A DNA stretch of 64,000 bases from contig JACVGT010000019.1 in the NCBI GenBank assembly GCA_018992685.1, positions 1 through 64,000 of the forward strand. Reading direction: 5' to 3'. The position numbers and the translations under genes were made by a program. Source of the stretch: Theionarchaea archaeon. GTDB lineage: Archaea > Methanobacteriota_B > Thermococci > Methanofastidiosales > SZ-28-30. The notes under the pieces were generated by a model. That model was given only the letters and a program-made list of their open reading frames with translations. It ran no database searches and was not told the DNA's origin. Position 1 is the first letter of the stretch. Every line of letters begins with the position of its first letter. Below are positions 1-7,948 of this stretch, one piece after another.

Positions 1-2
1 AG

Positions 3-161
3 GTATTCATTGCTTCTACAAATGGGAAGGTATATTGCTTTGGCGAGAACCCTGAGCCACCAGTGTTATCTCAGCGCACAATTACGGTAGCGTTAGGGTC
101 GTTTTGCCTCATTGTCGGACTCTTTGCTGTTTTTTACCTCTATCAGCGTAGAAACAAATAG
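3..161 (+). CDS. C-terminal end of a membrane-anchored beta-propeller-like protein (partial)
   Basis: Reading from base 3 gives 52 codons ending at TAG 159-161; the 5' part lies outside the window. The fragment starts with a GKVYCFG-type strand, typical of PQQ-like or WD-type beta-propeller repeats, then a short proline-rich linker (ENPEPPV). One hydrophobic segment of about 20 residues and a basic tail (YQRRNK) follow. I infer a surface protein whose propeller faces outward on a C-terminal membrane anchor. The substrate cannot be told. Confidence 0.6.
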   Translation, partial: VFIASTNGKVYCFGENPEPPVLSQRTITVALGSFCLIVGLFAVFYLYQRRNK

Positions 162-308
162 AAAATGTGATTCAGAATTTCAATCCTACAATAGTCTGAT
201 TTCACTTGATTGGGGGGAATGGACCTGCTGTGAAGCGCACCACCTTCACCACGTCAAATCTCATAATCTACATCATAAGTTCACACACAAAACAGTAGTC
301 TACCTTTA

Positions 309-335
309 TTCACAAAAGAAAAAAAGAAGAAGAGT
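309..335 (-). terminator. Pyrimidine-rich terminator of the hydrogenase operon
   Basis: Directly after the last hydrogenase gene the minus strand carries a T/C-rich run (TTCTTCTTTTTTTCTTTTG), the kind of U-rich RNA that ends archaeal transcripts. Bases 162-308 hold no credible gene and separate it from the convergent partial gene. Confidence 0.55.
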
Positions 336-337
336 AG

Positions 338-616
338 TTACCAGTAGTTCGTTCTCTTGGGTTCCTTGCCAATCTTGTCTTTCACCGTCTGGAGCGCTTC
401 CGCCAGAGATTCTCCGGCCTGCATCTCGTAGGTGACAATACCCAGTTCTTTGATCTTCTCCACTTCGTCCATAGTATAGATGGGTACGGGTATCTTGATG
501 TTTTCATCAGTGGGGTTTCCCACGATCAAATCCCTGAAGGGAAACTCTGAGTGGTTCTCCACAATATACCCACCCATATTCTGCACCTTTTTTGATGGCA
601 AAATGAATTTACACAC
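338..616 (-). CDS. ehbP: EhbP-like small subunit of energy-converting hydrogenase
   Basis: Soluble protein of 92 residues, last gene of the hydrogenase operon, 8 bp after the NuoH-like gene. It has no cysteine motif and no membrane segment. The GGYIVE...FPFRDLIV...NIKIPVPIY pattern and its place right after the NuoH-like gene fit EhbP of methanogen Ehb hydrogenase, whose function is unknown. I chose GTG at 616 because GGTGAT lies 3 nt upstream, the same spacing as for the preceding gene. ATG at 577 with AAGGTG 6 nt upstream is an alternative giving 79 residues. Reading further upstream overlaps ehbO and looks non-coding. Confidence 0.65.
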   Translation of the reverse strand: MCKFILPSKKVQNMGGYIVENHSEFPFRDLIVGNPTDENIKIPVPIYTMDEVEKIKELGIVTYEMQAGESLAEALQTVKDKIGKEPKRTNYW

Positions 617-624
617 AGTATCAC

Positions 625-1638
625 CTACAAAGCCAGTAACAGCCCAAACACACCGATGGCAGTGAATCCGAAGGACACAGGATAGAGCTGTTTGAACGTC
701 AATATGGGGCCGAAGGCAGACAGGACTGACACCAGAACAGGCAGTGCAAACGTCAGCAGCACGTGCATGACCAGCTGTGACACTCCCAGCATGCTGGAAA
801 AGTCCACCACAGGGGGTATTCCGAAGAATAAGGTCACGAAGAGACTGGACAAGACGAACATCCACACACCACGCATGATATAGTAGTTCCCCCTGGCATG
901 TGCACCATATTCCAGAGGCGCACCCTCAATGAGGTCTCCCTTTGCCTTGGCAATGGTGAATGGATAGTCGTTCAACTGTGCCACATACCCCACAAAGTAC
1001 ACGATAGCACCCACAAACCCGGGCACCGTGAACAGAATGGGGCTCAAATCCAGGAAAGACCCCTGGTACAGGACAACATCCTGCACGAAAATGCTTCGAG
1101 CCATGACCACGGGTATGAAGATGGCAATGTAAATGGGGAATGACGCAATGGTGATGTGCTTGATGAATCTCACTGCACTCTGTCCCTCAAGAAATCGCCT
1201 GATCCTGGCTTTTGTCACAGCACCTTTTACCACGTCACCATAGGGCATGGTCACTGAGAGAATGGATCTTGACAGTGAACCCATGATAACATACATCACT
1301 TCCTCGAATTTCATGATCCCCACAATGGCGACCAACGTCGACAGGGACAGGGGGAGTCCCCACCAGTCGGGATTGGTCAGCCACAGAATCACGAGGATGA
1401 TGATGATGGTGGCCGGGGGCAGGGCATGGTACAACCAGGGCAAGGGCGAATTGGGTGTGAAGGGCTTCTTGTTCCAGAATTTCAGGATTGACCAGGTTCC
1501 CGGAGTCAGGATGGGCGGACCGATACGCTGCTGTATCCTGGCCTGTATCTTTCGTTCTATTCCCAGAAATACTGGGCCAAAGAACAGCGCTATAACGGTC
1601 AGGACCACCGCGGATATGATGAAGTTCACATTTTCCAT
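625..1638 (-). CDS. ehbO: Hydrogenase membrane subunit, NuoH/EhbO-like
   Basis: Integral membrane protein of 337 residues with about eight hydrophobic segments, in the respiratory complex I NuoH / EchB / MbhM family. It joins the soluble hydrogenase module to the membrane arm and takes part in ion translocation. The early segment ERKIQARIQQRIGP is the family signature, and acidic residues in the loops (KFEEVMYV, KGDLIEGAPLEYG) are those conserved in NuoH. GGTGAT lies 3 nt before ATG. It follows the large-subunit gene by 4 bp and so is probably translationally coupled. Confidence 0.9.
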   Translation of the reverse strand: MENVNFIISAVVLTVIALFFGPVFLGIERKIQARIQQRIGPPILTPGTWSILKFWNKKPFTPNSPLPWLYHALPPATIIIILVILWLTNPDWWGLPLSLSTLVAIVGIMKFEEVMYVIMGSLSRSILSVTMPYGDVVKGAVTKARIRRFLEGQSAVRFIKHITIASFPIYIAIFIPVVMARSIFVQDVVLYQGSFLDLSPILFTVPGFVGAIVYFVGYVAQLNDYPFTIAKAKGDLIEGAPLEYGAHARGNYYIMRGVWMFVLSSLFVTLFFGIPPVVDFSSMLGVSQLVMHVLLTFALPVLVSVLSAFGPILTFKQLYPVSFGFTAIGVFGLLLAL

Positions 1639-1642
1639 GATA

Positions 1643-2743
1643 TCACCTGTTGGTACAGCAGAGACAGGGATCGCAGGAGGCTACCGTCAGTACAGCATCA
1701 GTGAGATGCTCTCCCAGACAGGCCACTTCCATAGCCCCGAGGTTGGTCAGTGTCGGTGTTCTGTTCTTGTAGTGCCTGACGTTTCCCTTTTCATCCAGGC
1801 CATATGAGTCATACAGTTCCCCTCGGGGTGCTTCGTGATAACAGGTGGTAATGGGCATTGTACCCAGTTTCCAGTCCTTGGTTCTCACCTCACCTGCGGG
1901 GATGTTCTCGAATCCCTGTTTCAAAATCTTGATAATCTCAAAGGTTTCCAGGACTCTCTGTACAACTCTGGTCTTCACATCGCCGTCATCCAGGACGATG
2001 ACGTCCCAGTCAAAGTGCTTGTAATCTGGTATGTCTGTCCTCCAGTCTTTTGCCACGCCTGACGAGCGAGCTGTGGGTCCCACAACATGGTATTTGATGG
2101 CTTCCTCTTTTGTCAGAACCCCAACACCTTCTATCCTCGACATGATCATGGCGTCCTGCAGGATACGGTCTGCGTAGTCTTTCACGTAGTCAGCTGCAGG
2201 TCCGAGCTGGGCCAGAGCTTTCTTGCACATGTCGTCTGTGGGGTTGCACCGAGGCCTGATCCCTCCTATCACCGGGCAGGCATAGTGAACCCTGTTACCG
2301 GACAGTTCACCCAGGAGAATCATGAAGGGCTCTCGGGCAATGAACGCCCTCATGGCCAGCGTTTCATGACCAATGATCTCCAGCGCATGTCCAAAGAAGA
2401 TCAGGTGCGAGGTCAGTCGTTCCAGTTCGTTAATGATCACCCGCATGTACTGGGCCCGTTCGGGTATGGTGATATTGAGTCCCTTTTCCACCACCCGGAC
2501 TGAGTTCCACAGGTGGACGCAGGAGCAGATGCCACAGATTCTCTCCGTGATGATGTTGCACTTGTCCACCGGGATTCCTTCCATCATCCGTTCAATGCCC
2601 CGGTGCTGGGCGTCCAGTGTGATCTCACAGTCTGTTACCACTTCGTCCTGCAGGAAAAAGCGGGGCCTGTAAGGCTCCAGCAGAGCAGGGTGGACCAATC
2701 CTACGGGGATCTCCACATCAGCTTCTCCTCTGTCTTTTTCCAT
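1643..2743 (-). CDS. ehbN: [NiFe]-hydrogenase large (catalytic) subunit, group 4, EhbN-like
   Basis: Catalytic subunit of 366 residues, homologous to NuoD but keeping both nickel-binding pairs: RICGIC (C70, C73) and DPCLCC near the C-terminus (C360, C363). This argues for a true H2-activating enzyme rather than a sulfur-reducing Mbs/Mbx or complex I relative, which lack the full set. Only three residues (TNR) follow the last cysteine, so there is little or no C-terminal extension for maturation cleavage, as in several group 4 enzymes. Located on the cytoplasmic face next to EhbM. SD is GGAGGTG 6 nt before ATG. No NuoC-like gene lies alongside. Confidence 0.92.
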   Translation of the reverse strand: MEKDRGEADVEIPVGLVHPALLEPYRPRFFLQDEVVTDCEITLDAQHRGIERMMEGIPVDKCNIITERICGICSCVHLWNSVRVVEKGLNITIPERAQYMRVIINELERLTSHLIFFGHALEIIGHETLAMRAFIAREPFMILLGELSGNRVHYACPVIGGIRPRCNPTDDMCKKALAQLGPAADYVKDYADRILQDAMIMSRIEGVGVLTKEEAIKYHVVGPTARSSGVAKDWRTDIPDYKHFDWDVIVLDDGDVKTRVVQRVLETFEIIKILKQGFENIPAGEVRTKDWKLGTMPITTCYHEAPRGELYDSYGLDEKGNVRHYKNRTPTLTNLGAMEVACLGEHLTDAVLTVASCDPCLCCTNR

Positions 2744-2746
2744 GGG

Positions 2747-3205
2747 TTACACCTCCATCTCTGCCAGTATGGGAATGGCAGAGGCTGCAGCTGAAATGAT
2801 GTCTTCGGGTCGGGGCGGACACCCCGGGATCTTTGCTGCCACCGGGAGCACCTTGTCCAGGGGGCCTGCAATTTCCTCTGACGGTCCAAGGTCTCCTCCA
2901 AGGTTGGAGAACACATTGCCATTGATAGCACATGAACCCACTGCTGCCACCAGTTTGGGATCTGGAATTGCATCATAGATCTTCTTGAGTGCGGGCTCGA
3001 TTCGCTTCAGCACAGGGCCAGTCACCAGCAAGATATCTGCTTCCCGCGGATTCCAGGTGAGCATGACCTTGTACTGCTCAATGTCGTAGTAGGGGGAGAG
3101 GACACAGTTGACCACTTCAATGTCACACCCATTGCATCCGCCTGCGTAGACCAGCATGACATGCACAGCATTCCGTCTCGAGATTGCCTTGAACATCTTA
3201 GCCAC
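2747..3205 (-). CDS. ehbM: [NiFe]-hydrogenase small subunit, NuoB/EhbM-like
   Basis: Electron-transfer subunit of 152 residues carrying the proximal [4Fe-4S] cluster. Ligands are visible as CNGC (C24, C27), GSC (C92) and GCPPRPED (C129), the complete NuoB pattern. It passes electrons between the EhbL ferredoxin and the NiFe site. AGGAGGTGG stands 5 nt before the ATG. Its start overlaps the end of ehbL by 8 bp and its stop is 3 bp before ehbN, so the redox genes form one translational unit. Confidence 0.92.
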   Translation of the reverse strand: MAKMFKAISRRNAVHVMLVYAGGCNGCDIEVVNCVLSPYYDIEQYKVMLTWNPREADILLVTGPVLKRIEPALKKIYDAIPDPKLVAAVGSCAINGNVFSNLGGDLGPSEEIAGPLDKVLPVAAKIPGCPPRPEDIISAAASAIPILAEMEV

Positions 3206-3605
3206 CTCCTAGTATCTTTGAAACATCCTCGTAGTAGGTACCCACCTCCCGGGGATGTATGGCCGAAGGCCTGTTGTATCGCCTGAAAATGGGACACGTA
3301 TCATGGCATCTGAAGCAGAAACAGCACTTCACCAGGTCAAGTTCGGGGCGCTGCTTCTTGGTGTACTTCTCAGTGAGATGAAGCGGTTCTGGAAGATCGA
3401 TCATGGTAATGGCGTCTGTGGGGCAGATCCTGGCACAGGCACCACATCCAATGCACATGGGGTCATTCACGGTCTGAGGTGGTGTTACCCCCCCTGAGAG
3501 GATCCTGTAGCGCATGTCCATGGAGGTCACCCGCTCAGAATGGAACAGGATGCGCTTCAGGTTCTTCCAGGAACCCCTGATTGCTATGGAGATGAGTCCT
3601 CTCAT
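3198..3605 (-). CDS. ehbL: 2[4Fe-4S] ferredoxin-type hydrogenase subunit, EhbL/NuoI-like
   Basis: Electron input subunit of 135 residues with two complete [4Fe-4S] motifs: [12 protein letters not shown] (C51, C54, C57, C61) and [12 protein letters not shown] (C94, C97, C100, C104). The N-terminus ([21 protein letters not shown]) resembles NuoI/MbhN. The likely partner is reduced ferredoxin. Methanogen Ehb also has a polyferredoxin (EhbK), which is absent here, so this may be the only ferredoxin subunit. It overlaps the preceding gene by 4 bp (ATGA) and ehbM by 8 bp. Confidence 0.9.
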   Translation of the reverse strand: MRGLISIAIRGSWKNLKRILFHSERVTSMDMRYRILSGGVTPPQTVNDPMCIGCGACARICPTDAITMIDLPEPLHLTEKYTKKQRPELDLVKCCFCFRCHDTCPIFRRYNRPSAIHPREVGTYYEDVSKILGGG

Positions 3606-3862
3606 TCAGAACCACCTCCACCACCAGGCAGCACTGATCCCACCACAATACCAAGGTACGATGTGATGAGCACCGAGTTTATTGGCAGGATGTCCCTTCC
3701 AACCTGGAAGGTGTAGAATGGATAGTCACCCACAAAGTAGGACAGCACCAGGATCACCAGGAACAAAACGATGTAGATCATGGCGGGGAGTCTTTGAATT
3801 CTCAGGCCAATGATAAACCCCAGAACGAAAGACGCCACCACTGCACCAATGAAGTCAATCAT
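3602..3862 (-). CDS. Small hydrogenase membrane subunit (EhbI/MbhI position)
   Basis: Protein of 86 residues with about three hydrophobic segments and a glycine-rich C-terminus. The start is ATG at 3862, overlapping the end of the upstream gene by 8 bp; a longer reading would intrude further into that gene. By position between the MrpB-like and ferredoxin subunits it corresponds to EhbI or to the linker subunit MbhI, which connects antiporter and hydrogenase modules. The sequence alone does not settle this. Confidence 0.6.
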   Translation of the reverse strand: MIDFIGAVVASFVLGFIIGLRIQRLPAMIYIVLFLVILVLSYFVGDYPFYTFQVGRDILPINSVLITSYLGIVVGSVLPGGGGGSE

Positions 3863-4604
3863 GTTTTCTCGCCTCCGCAAGAAAGACTGCTGCAACGCTC
3901 AAAGATCCAAACACCTCGAGTCCAACAGCCACATTCAGATAGGGCAGTATGCCAGCATTGGTGGGGTCCATGTACTGGAGGAACCCAACGAGGCCATATC
4001 CCCAGATGTTGGAACCAACATTGTACAGGTAGTACCCGGAGACTGCCACGCCTGCTAACCCCATGAGCAAAAAGATCAGAGCACCCAGTGTCTCCATGCC
4101 GATGAGGAAGTCATGTCCATAGTGGAACGGATTCTTCCTGACACCGTAGATCACCACCGAGATGAAGAATGCAGTGGCGAGCACTGAGCCACCCTGGAAC
4201 CCTCCTCCTGGAGTGAGATGTCCTCCGAAAATGAGGAGAAGTCCAAAGCACATAAGTACCAGGATCACCGGTGTCCCAAAGACTGCCTGGATGGGGGTGG
4301 GGACCACGTGCTTGAGTTCTGCCTTTTCTTCCTCAATGAAGGCTCCGCGTCCAAAGACCACACTCACGGTAATCACTGACGTGATGAGAATCAGAGTTTC
4401 TCCCAGTGTATCGTACCCTCGAAAGTCGAAGACAATTGTTGTAACGGCATTTGGGGCTATATTGGGCGCAATCAGACTGTAGAGGTAAGAAATACCTGGT
4501 ATGACCTCCAGACTGTAGAATGTGTGCAGGATAACTCCTGAGAAGATGAGAAACGCTGCCAGCGCCGCAAGGTTTCTGTATTGGTTGGCTTCTTCGAACT
4601 TCAT
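3855..4604 (-). CDS. MrpA-C-terminal/MrpB fusion antiporter subunit (EhbH-like)
   Basis: Membrane protein of 249 residues with two recognisable parts. Residues about 1-95 contain FDFRGYDTLGE, the motif of the MrpA C-terminal domain (MbhE in Mbh). Residues about 105-245 contain GGHLTPGGGFQGG, the MrpB/MbhF signature. The two pieces are separate genes in Thermococcus Mbh and are joined here. It belongs to the sodium/proton-translocating arm. AGGAGGG lies 6 nt before ATG; it is adjacent to the upstream gene and overlaps the downstream one by 8 bp. Confidence 0.8.
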   Translation of the reverse strand: MKFEEANQYRNLAALAAFLIFSGVILHTFYSLEVIPGISYLYSLIAPNIAPNAVTTIVFDFRGYDTLGETLILITSVITVSVVFGRGAFIEEEKAELKHVVPTPIQAVFGTPVILVLMCFGLLLIFGGHLTPGGGFQGGSVLATAFFISVVIYGVRKNPFHYGHDFLIGMETLGALIFLLMGLAGVAVSGYYLYNVGSNIWGYGLVGFLQYMDPTNAGILPYLNVAVGLEVFGSLSVAAVFLAEARKHD

Positions 4605-4895
4605 CTAGATCCCTCCTAATAAGAGAATCACCAGGCCTAGAGCCAGGGCAAAGTAGAACAGCATGCTGTCAAAGGTGTCAGAATGTTCTTTTGATACTCT
4701 GAACACCAGTGGAAGTGCGCGTATGACCAGCAGCAGCGCAATGAACGATGCCACAATGGCCAGCCGCACCGTGGTGAACAGCCGGAAGAACAGGAGGACA
4801 CCCAGAGATATCAAGAGGACCATCTGGAAGTCTGCGGTGAAAGCACCTGCAATGTCTTCTCCCTGCTTCAGTTTCTCAAAGAACTTCTCGTACAC
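4605..4895 (-). CDS. Small hydrogenase membrane subunit (EhbG position)
   Basis: Protein of 96 residues with an amphipathic N-terminus (KFFEKLKQGED) and three hydrophobic segments. The start is GTG at 4895, whose G is also the last base of the ehbF stop (TAGTG), with GGTGATC just upstream; the longer upstream reading runs inside ehbF and looks non-coding. Position after the MrpD-like subunit matches EhbG. I see no catalytic or cofactor motif. Confidence 0.65.
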   Translation of the reverse strand: MYEKFFEKLKQGEDIAGAFTADFQMVLLISLGVLLFFRLFTTVRLAIVASFIALLLVIRALPLVFRVSKEHSDTFDSMLFYFALALGLVILLLGGI

Positions 4896-6385
4896 TAGAT
4901 CACCCCCAGCATGGTGACAAAGTCCTGGATATACATGAGAACATTCTGCGGAGTGAACCCTATGGCAATACACATTCCCACAAGAACTGCCATGAAGGCC
5001 TCCGTTCGCCAGTGATATCTGGAAGGTGTCAGTTCCTTGTCTGTGAGATAGTCCTGACCTTCCTTGAGGTACATGGCGTAGAACCCTTTTATCAGGGCCA
5101 CCAGGGTCGCAATACTGGTGAGAATGATCAGCACTGAAAGCTCGGGATATCCTGCGGTGGAGGCTGCAATGATGATTCGGTATTCACTCTGGTAGGTGTT
5201 GAAAGGCGGCATGCCGCTGACTGCAAAGATGCCCAGGAGGCATAAGAGAGGCACATATCCTGTCCTCCACAGAAGCCCTCCCATCTTGTGCATATCCACC
5301 GTCTTGGTAATGTGGAGGACCACTGACACAGAGAGGAACAGGATGGACATGGCGAGAGCATCGTTAACAGCGTGGAATATGGACGCTGTCACTGCCGTCC
5401 TGGTTCCAATTCCCAGGCCAATTCCCACCAGTCCTGCCTGAGCAACAGCCACATAGGCCAGCAGGCGGGTGATCTCAGTCTGTTTCAAGGCCATTATCAC
5501 ACCAAACACCATGGACAGGATGGCAACACCCAGAATCAGTGCATTGAGAGTGGATACACCATAGAACAGCCGGAGAATGACCACCCACAGTGCTACCAGG
5601 ACGAACTTGGTCTGGGTCTGCATGAAGGCTGCCACAGAAGGGCGTGCTTTGCTGTAGACGTCTGACTTGATGATGTGGAACGGGACCATACCGGACTCAA
5701 AGAGCCAGCCCACGAAAATGAGGGCACATGCCACAATCAGGGTGTGGGGTATGCCTGCTTCAATATCCAGGGTGATGACCTTGTTGAGGTCACTGATATT
5801 CAGCATCCCGTAGGTATTCAGGAGAATGGCGATTCCCAGGAGTATTGAAGACCCTGCTATTCCTCCGAAGATCAGGTACTTTACAGCAGTCTTGTAGGCC
5901 TGGATATTCCCAATAGCAATGACCAGTGCTGCCTGAGATATGGTTAAGATTTCCAAGAAGACGAAGATATTGAAAATGTCATCTGCCATGATGACAGCAG
6001 ATGTCGACGCTATCCCCAGCATGATCATGGCTATATACACACCAGACAGGCGTTCTGTAAAGTGAATCAGCACAGCAGCTGTCGCCAGGATGGCCAGAAT
6101 CCCAATGAAGAGCTTCTGCACAGCAGCGTACTTATAGACAATAGCCAGGTTGAGCTTGGACAGGACAATATTTGTCCCTCCCGTGACGTTCTCCACCTGG
6201 GGATGCCCTCCAAACCAGTACACGGCTGCATTCGTTATCCAGGGGAGTACCAGGACCACCAGAACGGATATGATGGCAACTGCCTTCACTGCTCTGTCTT
6301 TCCCGTGCAGGAAATTGAGACAGATGGCTGCAATCAATGGGAAGGCTACCAGGAGAGCAGGGACAAAGATGGTGTCGAGGTTCAT
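4895..6385 (-). CDS. ehbF: Proton/sodium-translocating subunit, MrpD/NuoL-M-N-like (EhbF)
   Basis: Large polytopic membrane protein of 496 residues with about 14 helices, in the proton_antipo family (NuoN/M/L, MrpD, MbhH). It should form an ion channel driven by, or driving, the hydrogenase reaction. Visible family elements are the glutamate in FVFLEILTIS, the lysine in KYLIFGG and a second lysine in IIKSDVYSKARP. Length is usual for MrpD. AAGGAGGTG precedes the ATG by 5 nt; the start overlaps ehbE by 4 bp. Confidence 0.88.
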   Translation of the reverse strand: MNLDTIFVPALLVAFPLIAAICLNFLHGKDRAVKAVAIISVLVVLVLPWITNAAVYWFGGHPQVENVTGGTNIVLSKLNLAIVYKYAAVQKLFIGILAILATAAVLIHFTERLSGVYIAMIMLGIASTSAVIMADDIFNIFVFLEILTISQAALVIAIGNIQAYKTAVKYLIFGGIAGSSILLGIAILLNTYGMLNISDLNKVITLDIEAGIPHTLIVACALIFVGWLFESGMVPFHIIKSDVYSKARPSVAAFMQTQTKFVLVALWVVILRLFYGVSTLNALILGVAILSMVFGVIMALKQTEITRLLAYVAVAQAGLVGIGLGIGTRTAVTASIFHAVNDALAMSILFLSVSVVLHITKTVDMHKMGGLLWRTGYVPLLCLLGIFAVSGMPPFNTYQSEYRIIIAASTAGYPELSVLIILTSIATLVALIKGFYAMYLKEGQDYLTDKELTPSRYHWRTEAFMAVLVGMCIAIGFTPQNVLMYIQDFVTMLGVI

Positions 6386-6795
6386 TGGTCCACCTCCTTG
6401 AAGATGACAGAACAGCTCATTGAATTGTAGTGGTTGTAGAGTTTAATAGCAATGGCCAGCATGATGGCAAAGATAGACACTGAAATAACAATACTGGTGA
6501 GCACCAGGGCAGACGGCAGAGGATACGCTGCCTGCGCCGCAAACTCTGGATATTCCTTGAGACCTTCGTATATGGCGCTACTCACTCCTTTCTCAGCCAG
6601 TTCAGGTGAGATGATGGCCACAATCTTATTGAACCCTCCCGTAATCAGCACAAGGTTGACACCGTCTGAAATCAGGGTTACCCCAATAATCTTTTTCAAC
6701 AGGTTGTCCATGAAGATCACGGCGTACAGTCCCACCACCACCAGTCCGGCAGCAGTGAAAAAGCACATGGGTTGAAACAGCGTTTCCAGGCTCAT
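6382..6795 (-). CDS. ehbE: MrpC/NuoK-like antiporter subunit (EhbE)
   Basis: Membrane protein of 137 residues with three hydrophobic segments. The pattern GVTLISDGVNLVLITGG and the later PLPSALVLTSIVIS are typical of MrpC/MnhC, homologous to complex I NuoK. It forms part of the lateral ion-translocation path. Four-base overlaps link it to ehbD and ehbF, so these genes are probably translated in turn from one mRNA. Confidence 0.85.
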   Translation of the reverse strand: MSLETLFQPMCFFTAAGLVVVGLYAVIFMDNLLKKIIGVTLISDGVNLVLITGGFNKIVAIISPELAEKGVSSAIYEGLKEYPEFAAQAAYPLPSALVLTSIVISVSIFAIMLAIAIKLYNHYNSMSCSVIFKEVDQ

Positions 6796-7043
6796 TCTTC
6801 CTCCCTCCTTGTCTTGTAGACTGTTATGGCAAAAATACCGGGAAGCAGCGCTGCTCCGAGAATTGCCTGAGTAATCCCCACATCAGGAGCTCTCAATGTC
6901 TGGTAGAGGAATGCTACTGCGAGACCTTCCAGTCCAATCAGGATCACTGATTTCATCAAATCCCGCTGAATCAGGGCCAGTATCGAACCGAACAGTGCAG
7001 TAAACATGAAAATGTATCCCATGAGCATATATCCTGGAATCAT
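6792..7043 (-). CDS. MrpA C-terminal-like subunit (EhbD/MbhD, DUF4040)
   Basis: Membrane protein of 83 residues with two to three helices. The motif RAPDVGITQAILGAALLPG is the hallmark of the DUF4040 / MbhD family, equivalent to a fragment of the MrpA C-terminal region. It pairs with the MrpC-like subunit. Starts with an ATGA overlap on the preceding gene. Confidence 0.75.
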   Translation of the reverse strand: MIPGYMLMGYIFMFTALFGSILALIQRDLMKSVILIGLEGLAVAFLYQTLRAPDVGITQAILGAALLPGIFAITVYKTRREEE

Positions 7044-7312
7044 GGCTTCACCTCCTTGTCATACAGGGCATTAGCAATGGAATGGAACGCTACGGGAGTC
7101 AGTATGAAGTACACCAGGGCCACCAGGGCTGTGAACGGCTGCCACAGAACCAGCATGGTGAGAATGCAGGCGTGGTCAATGATACCAGCAATATGTATTC
7201 TCGCATAGACAACGTTCTTGCGTGGTCCATATCGCCATAACCCCAGGCTGGCAGCAAGGATGAAGATTCCTGCAATGACAAACAGGACTGCCTGTACAAG
7301 TTCCCAGTCCAT
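7040..7312 (-). CDS. ehbC: MrpG-like antiporter subunit (EhbC)
   Basis: Membrane protein of 90 residues with three hydrophobic segments. The sequence GLWRYGPRKNVVYARIHIAGIIDH followed by PVAFHSIANA matches MrpG/MnhG. It is part of the small MrpEFG module. GGGGAGGGGATC precedes the ATG; start and preceding stop overlap (TGATG). Confidence 0.85.
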   Translation of the reverse strand: MDWELVQAVLFVIAGIFILAASLGLWRYGPRKNVVYARIHIAGIIDHACILTMLVLWQPFTALVALVYFILTPVAFHSIANALYDKEVKP

Positions 7313-7572
7313 CAGATCCCCTCCCCTTTGATGATCTTGCTGATGAGGAGAGCACCCATGGTGGCCAGTGCCAGAAGGTACAGCGCAATGTCCTTGGAGA
7401 ATTGAATGTCATAGATTTTCCCTATGATTGTCAGGGCTGTGGCAAGAGCAATGATGACAATACTCACTCCCACCAGGGAGTTGTACAGCCCCTGACGGGC
7501 AGCAACTCGTATACCAGTCACGATAGAAACACCCAGCGAGAACAGCAGAAAATAGAGAGCAAATTCGTACAT
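7312..7572 (-). CDS. ehbB: MrpF-like antiporter subunit (EhbB)
   Basis: Membrane protein of 86 residues with three helices. The segment RVAARQGLYNSLVGV followed by KDIALYLLALATMGALLISK is typical of MrpF/MnhF. I chose ATG at 7572, one base after the ehbA stop and preceded by GGAGGG; the longer reading overlaps ehbA. Confidence 0.82.
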   Translation of the reverse strand: MYEFALYFLLFSLGVSIVTGIRVAARQGLYNSLVGVSIVIIALATALTIIGKIYDIQFSKDIALYLLALATMGALLISKIIKGEGI

Positions 7573-7573
7573 T

Positions 7574-7882
7574 TTATCCCTCCAGCATCCCTTTGATGAA
7601 GGGTTCAAAGGGTATGACGGCTTTTGGATCACGTGGAGATAACACAGCTACAATCAGGACCTGCTTCTCGTGGTCAATGTCTATGGTCAGGGTCCCCGGG
7701 GTCAGCGTAATGGAGTTTCCCAGAATAACCTGGGAGATTTCCCGCTTCAGTTCGGTGGGCACTTCCATGACCACCGGGTCGATGTTCCCTGTCACGCACT
7801 GAATGGAAACTGCAATCACTGATTTTATAATATTGTACACCAGGTCTATCACGTATGCTATCGCATAGATCGGGTTGAACAT
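7574..7882 (-). CDS. ehbA: MrpE-like antiporter subunit, first gene of hydrogenase operon (EhbA)
   Basis: Protein of 102 residues with one or two N-terminal helices, then the soluble MrpE domain. ILGNSITLTPGTLTIDID is the MrpE/MnhE signature. It is shorter than bacterial MrpE (about 160), lacking most of the N-terminal membrane part, as in archaeal Ehb/Mbh. The start at 7882 is set by AGGAAGGG about 7 nt upstream; the upstream alternative would lie close to the promoter. It is the promoter-proximal gene. Confidence 0.83.
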   Translation of the reverse strand: MFNPIYAIAYVIDLVYNIIKSVIAVSIQCVTGNIDPVVMEVPTELKREISQVILGNSITLTPGTLTIDIDHEKQVLIVAVLSPRDPKAVIPFEPFIKGMLEG

Positions 7883-7930
7883 GGTTTTTCCCTTCCTATG
7901 AGTCGTTTTCTGTTTAAAGGTCAAAGAAAC

Positions 7931-7948
7931 AATATATAAACCTTTCGG
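7931..7948 (-). promoter_or_regulatory. Promoter of the hydrogenase operon
   Basis: On the minus strand CCGAAAG (BRE-like) is followed by TTTATATA. Counting about 25 nt from the TATA centre puts the transcript start near 7912, about 30 nt before ehbA. No other TATA element is evident up to 338, so all 14 genes probably share this promoter. Confidence 0.7.

Noticed and set aside
64-435. Open frame at 112-435 on the plus strand
   Set aside because: Overlaps the terminator and the end of the hydrogenase operon, is rich in H, S and C, and has no SD; the real plus-strand coding sequence is the fragment ending at 161.
617-865. N-terminal extension of the EhbP-like frame
   Set aside because: Overlaps the conserved NuoH-like C-terminus and lacks protein-like composition; GTG 616 has a matching SD.
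338-7924. Classification of the cluster as Mbs/Mbx sulfur reductase or Mrp antiporter alone
   Set aside because: Both NiFe cysteine pairs are present in the large subunit and redox subunits are complete, so a hydrogenase is the better reading.
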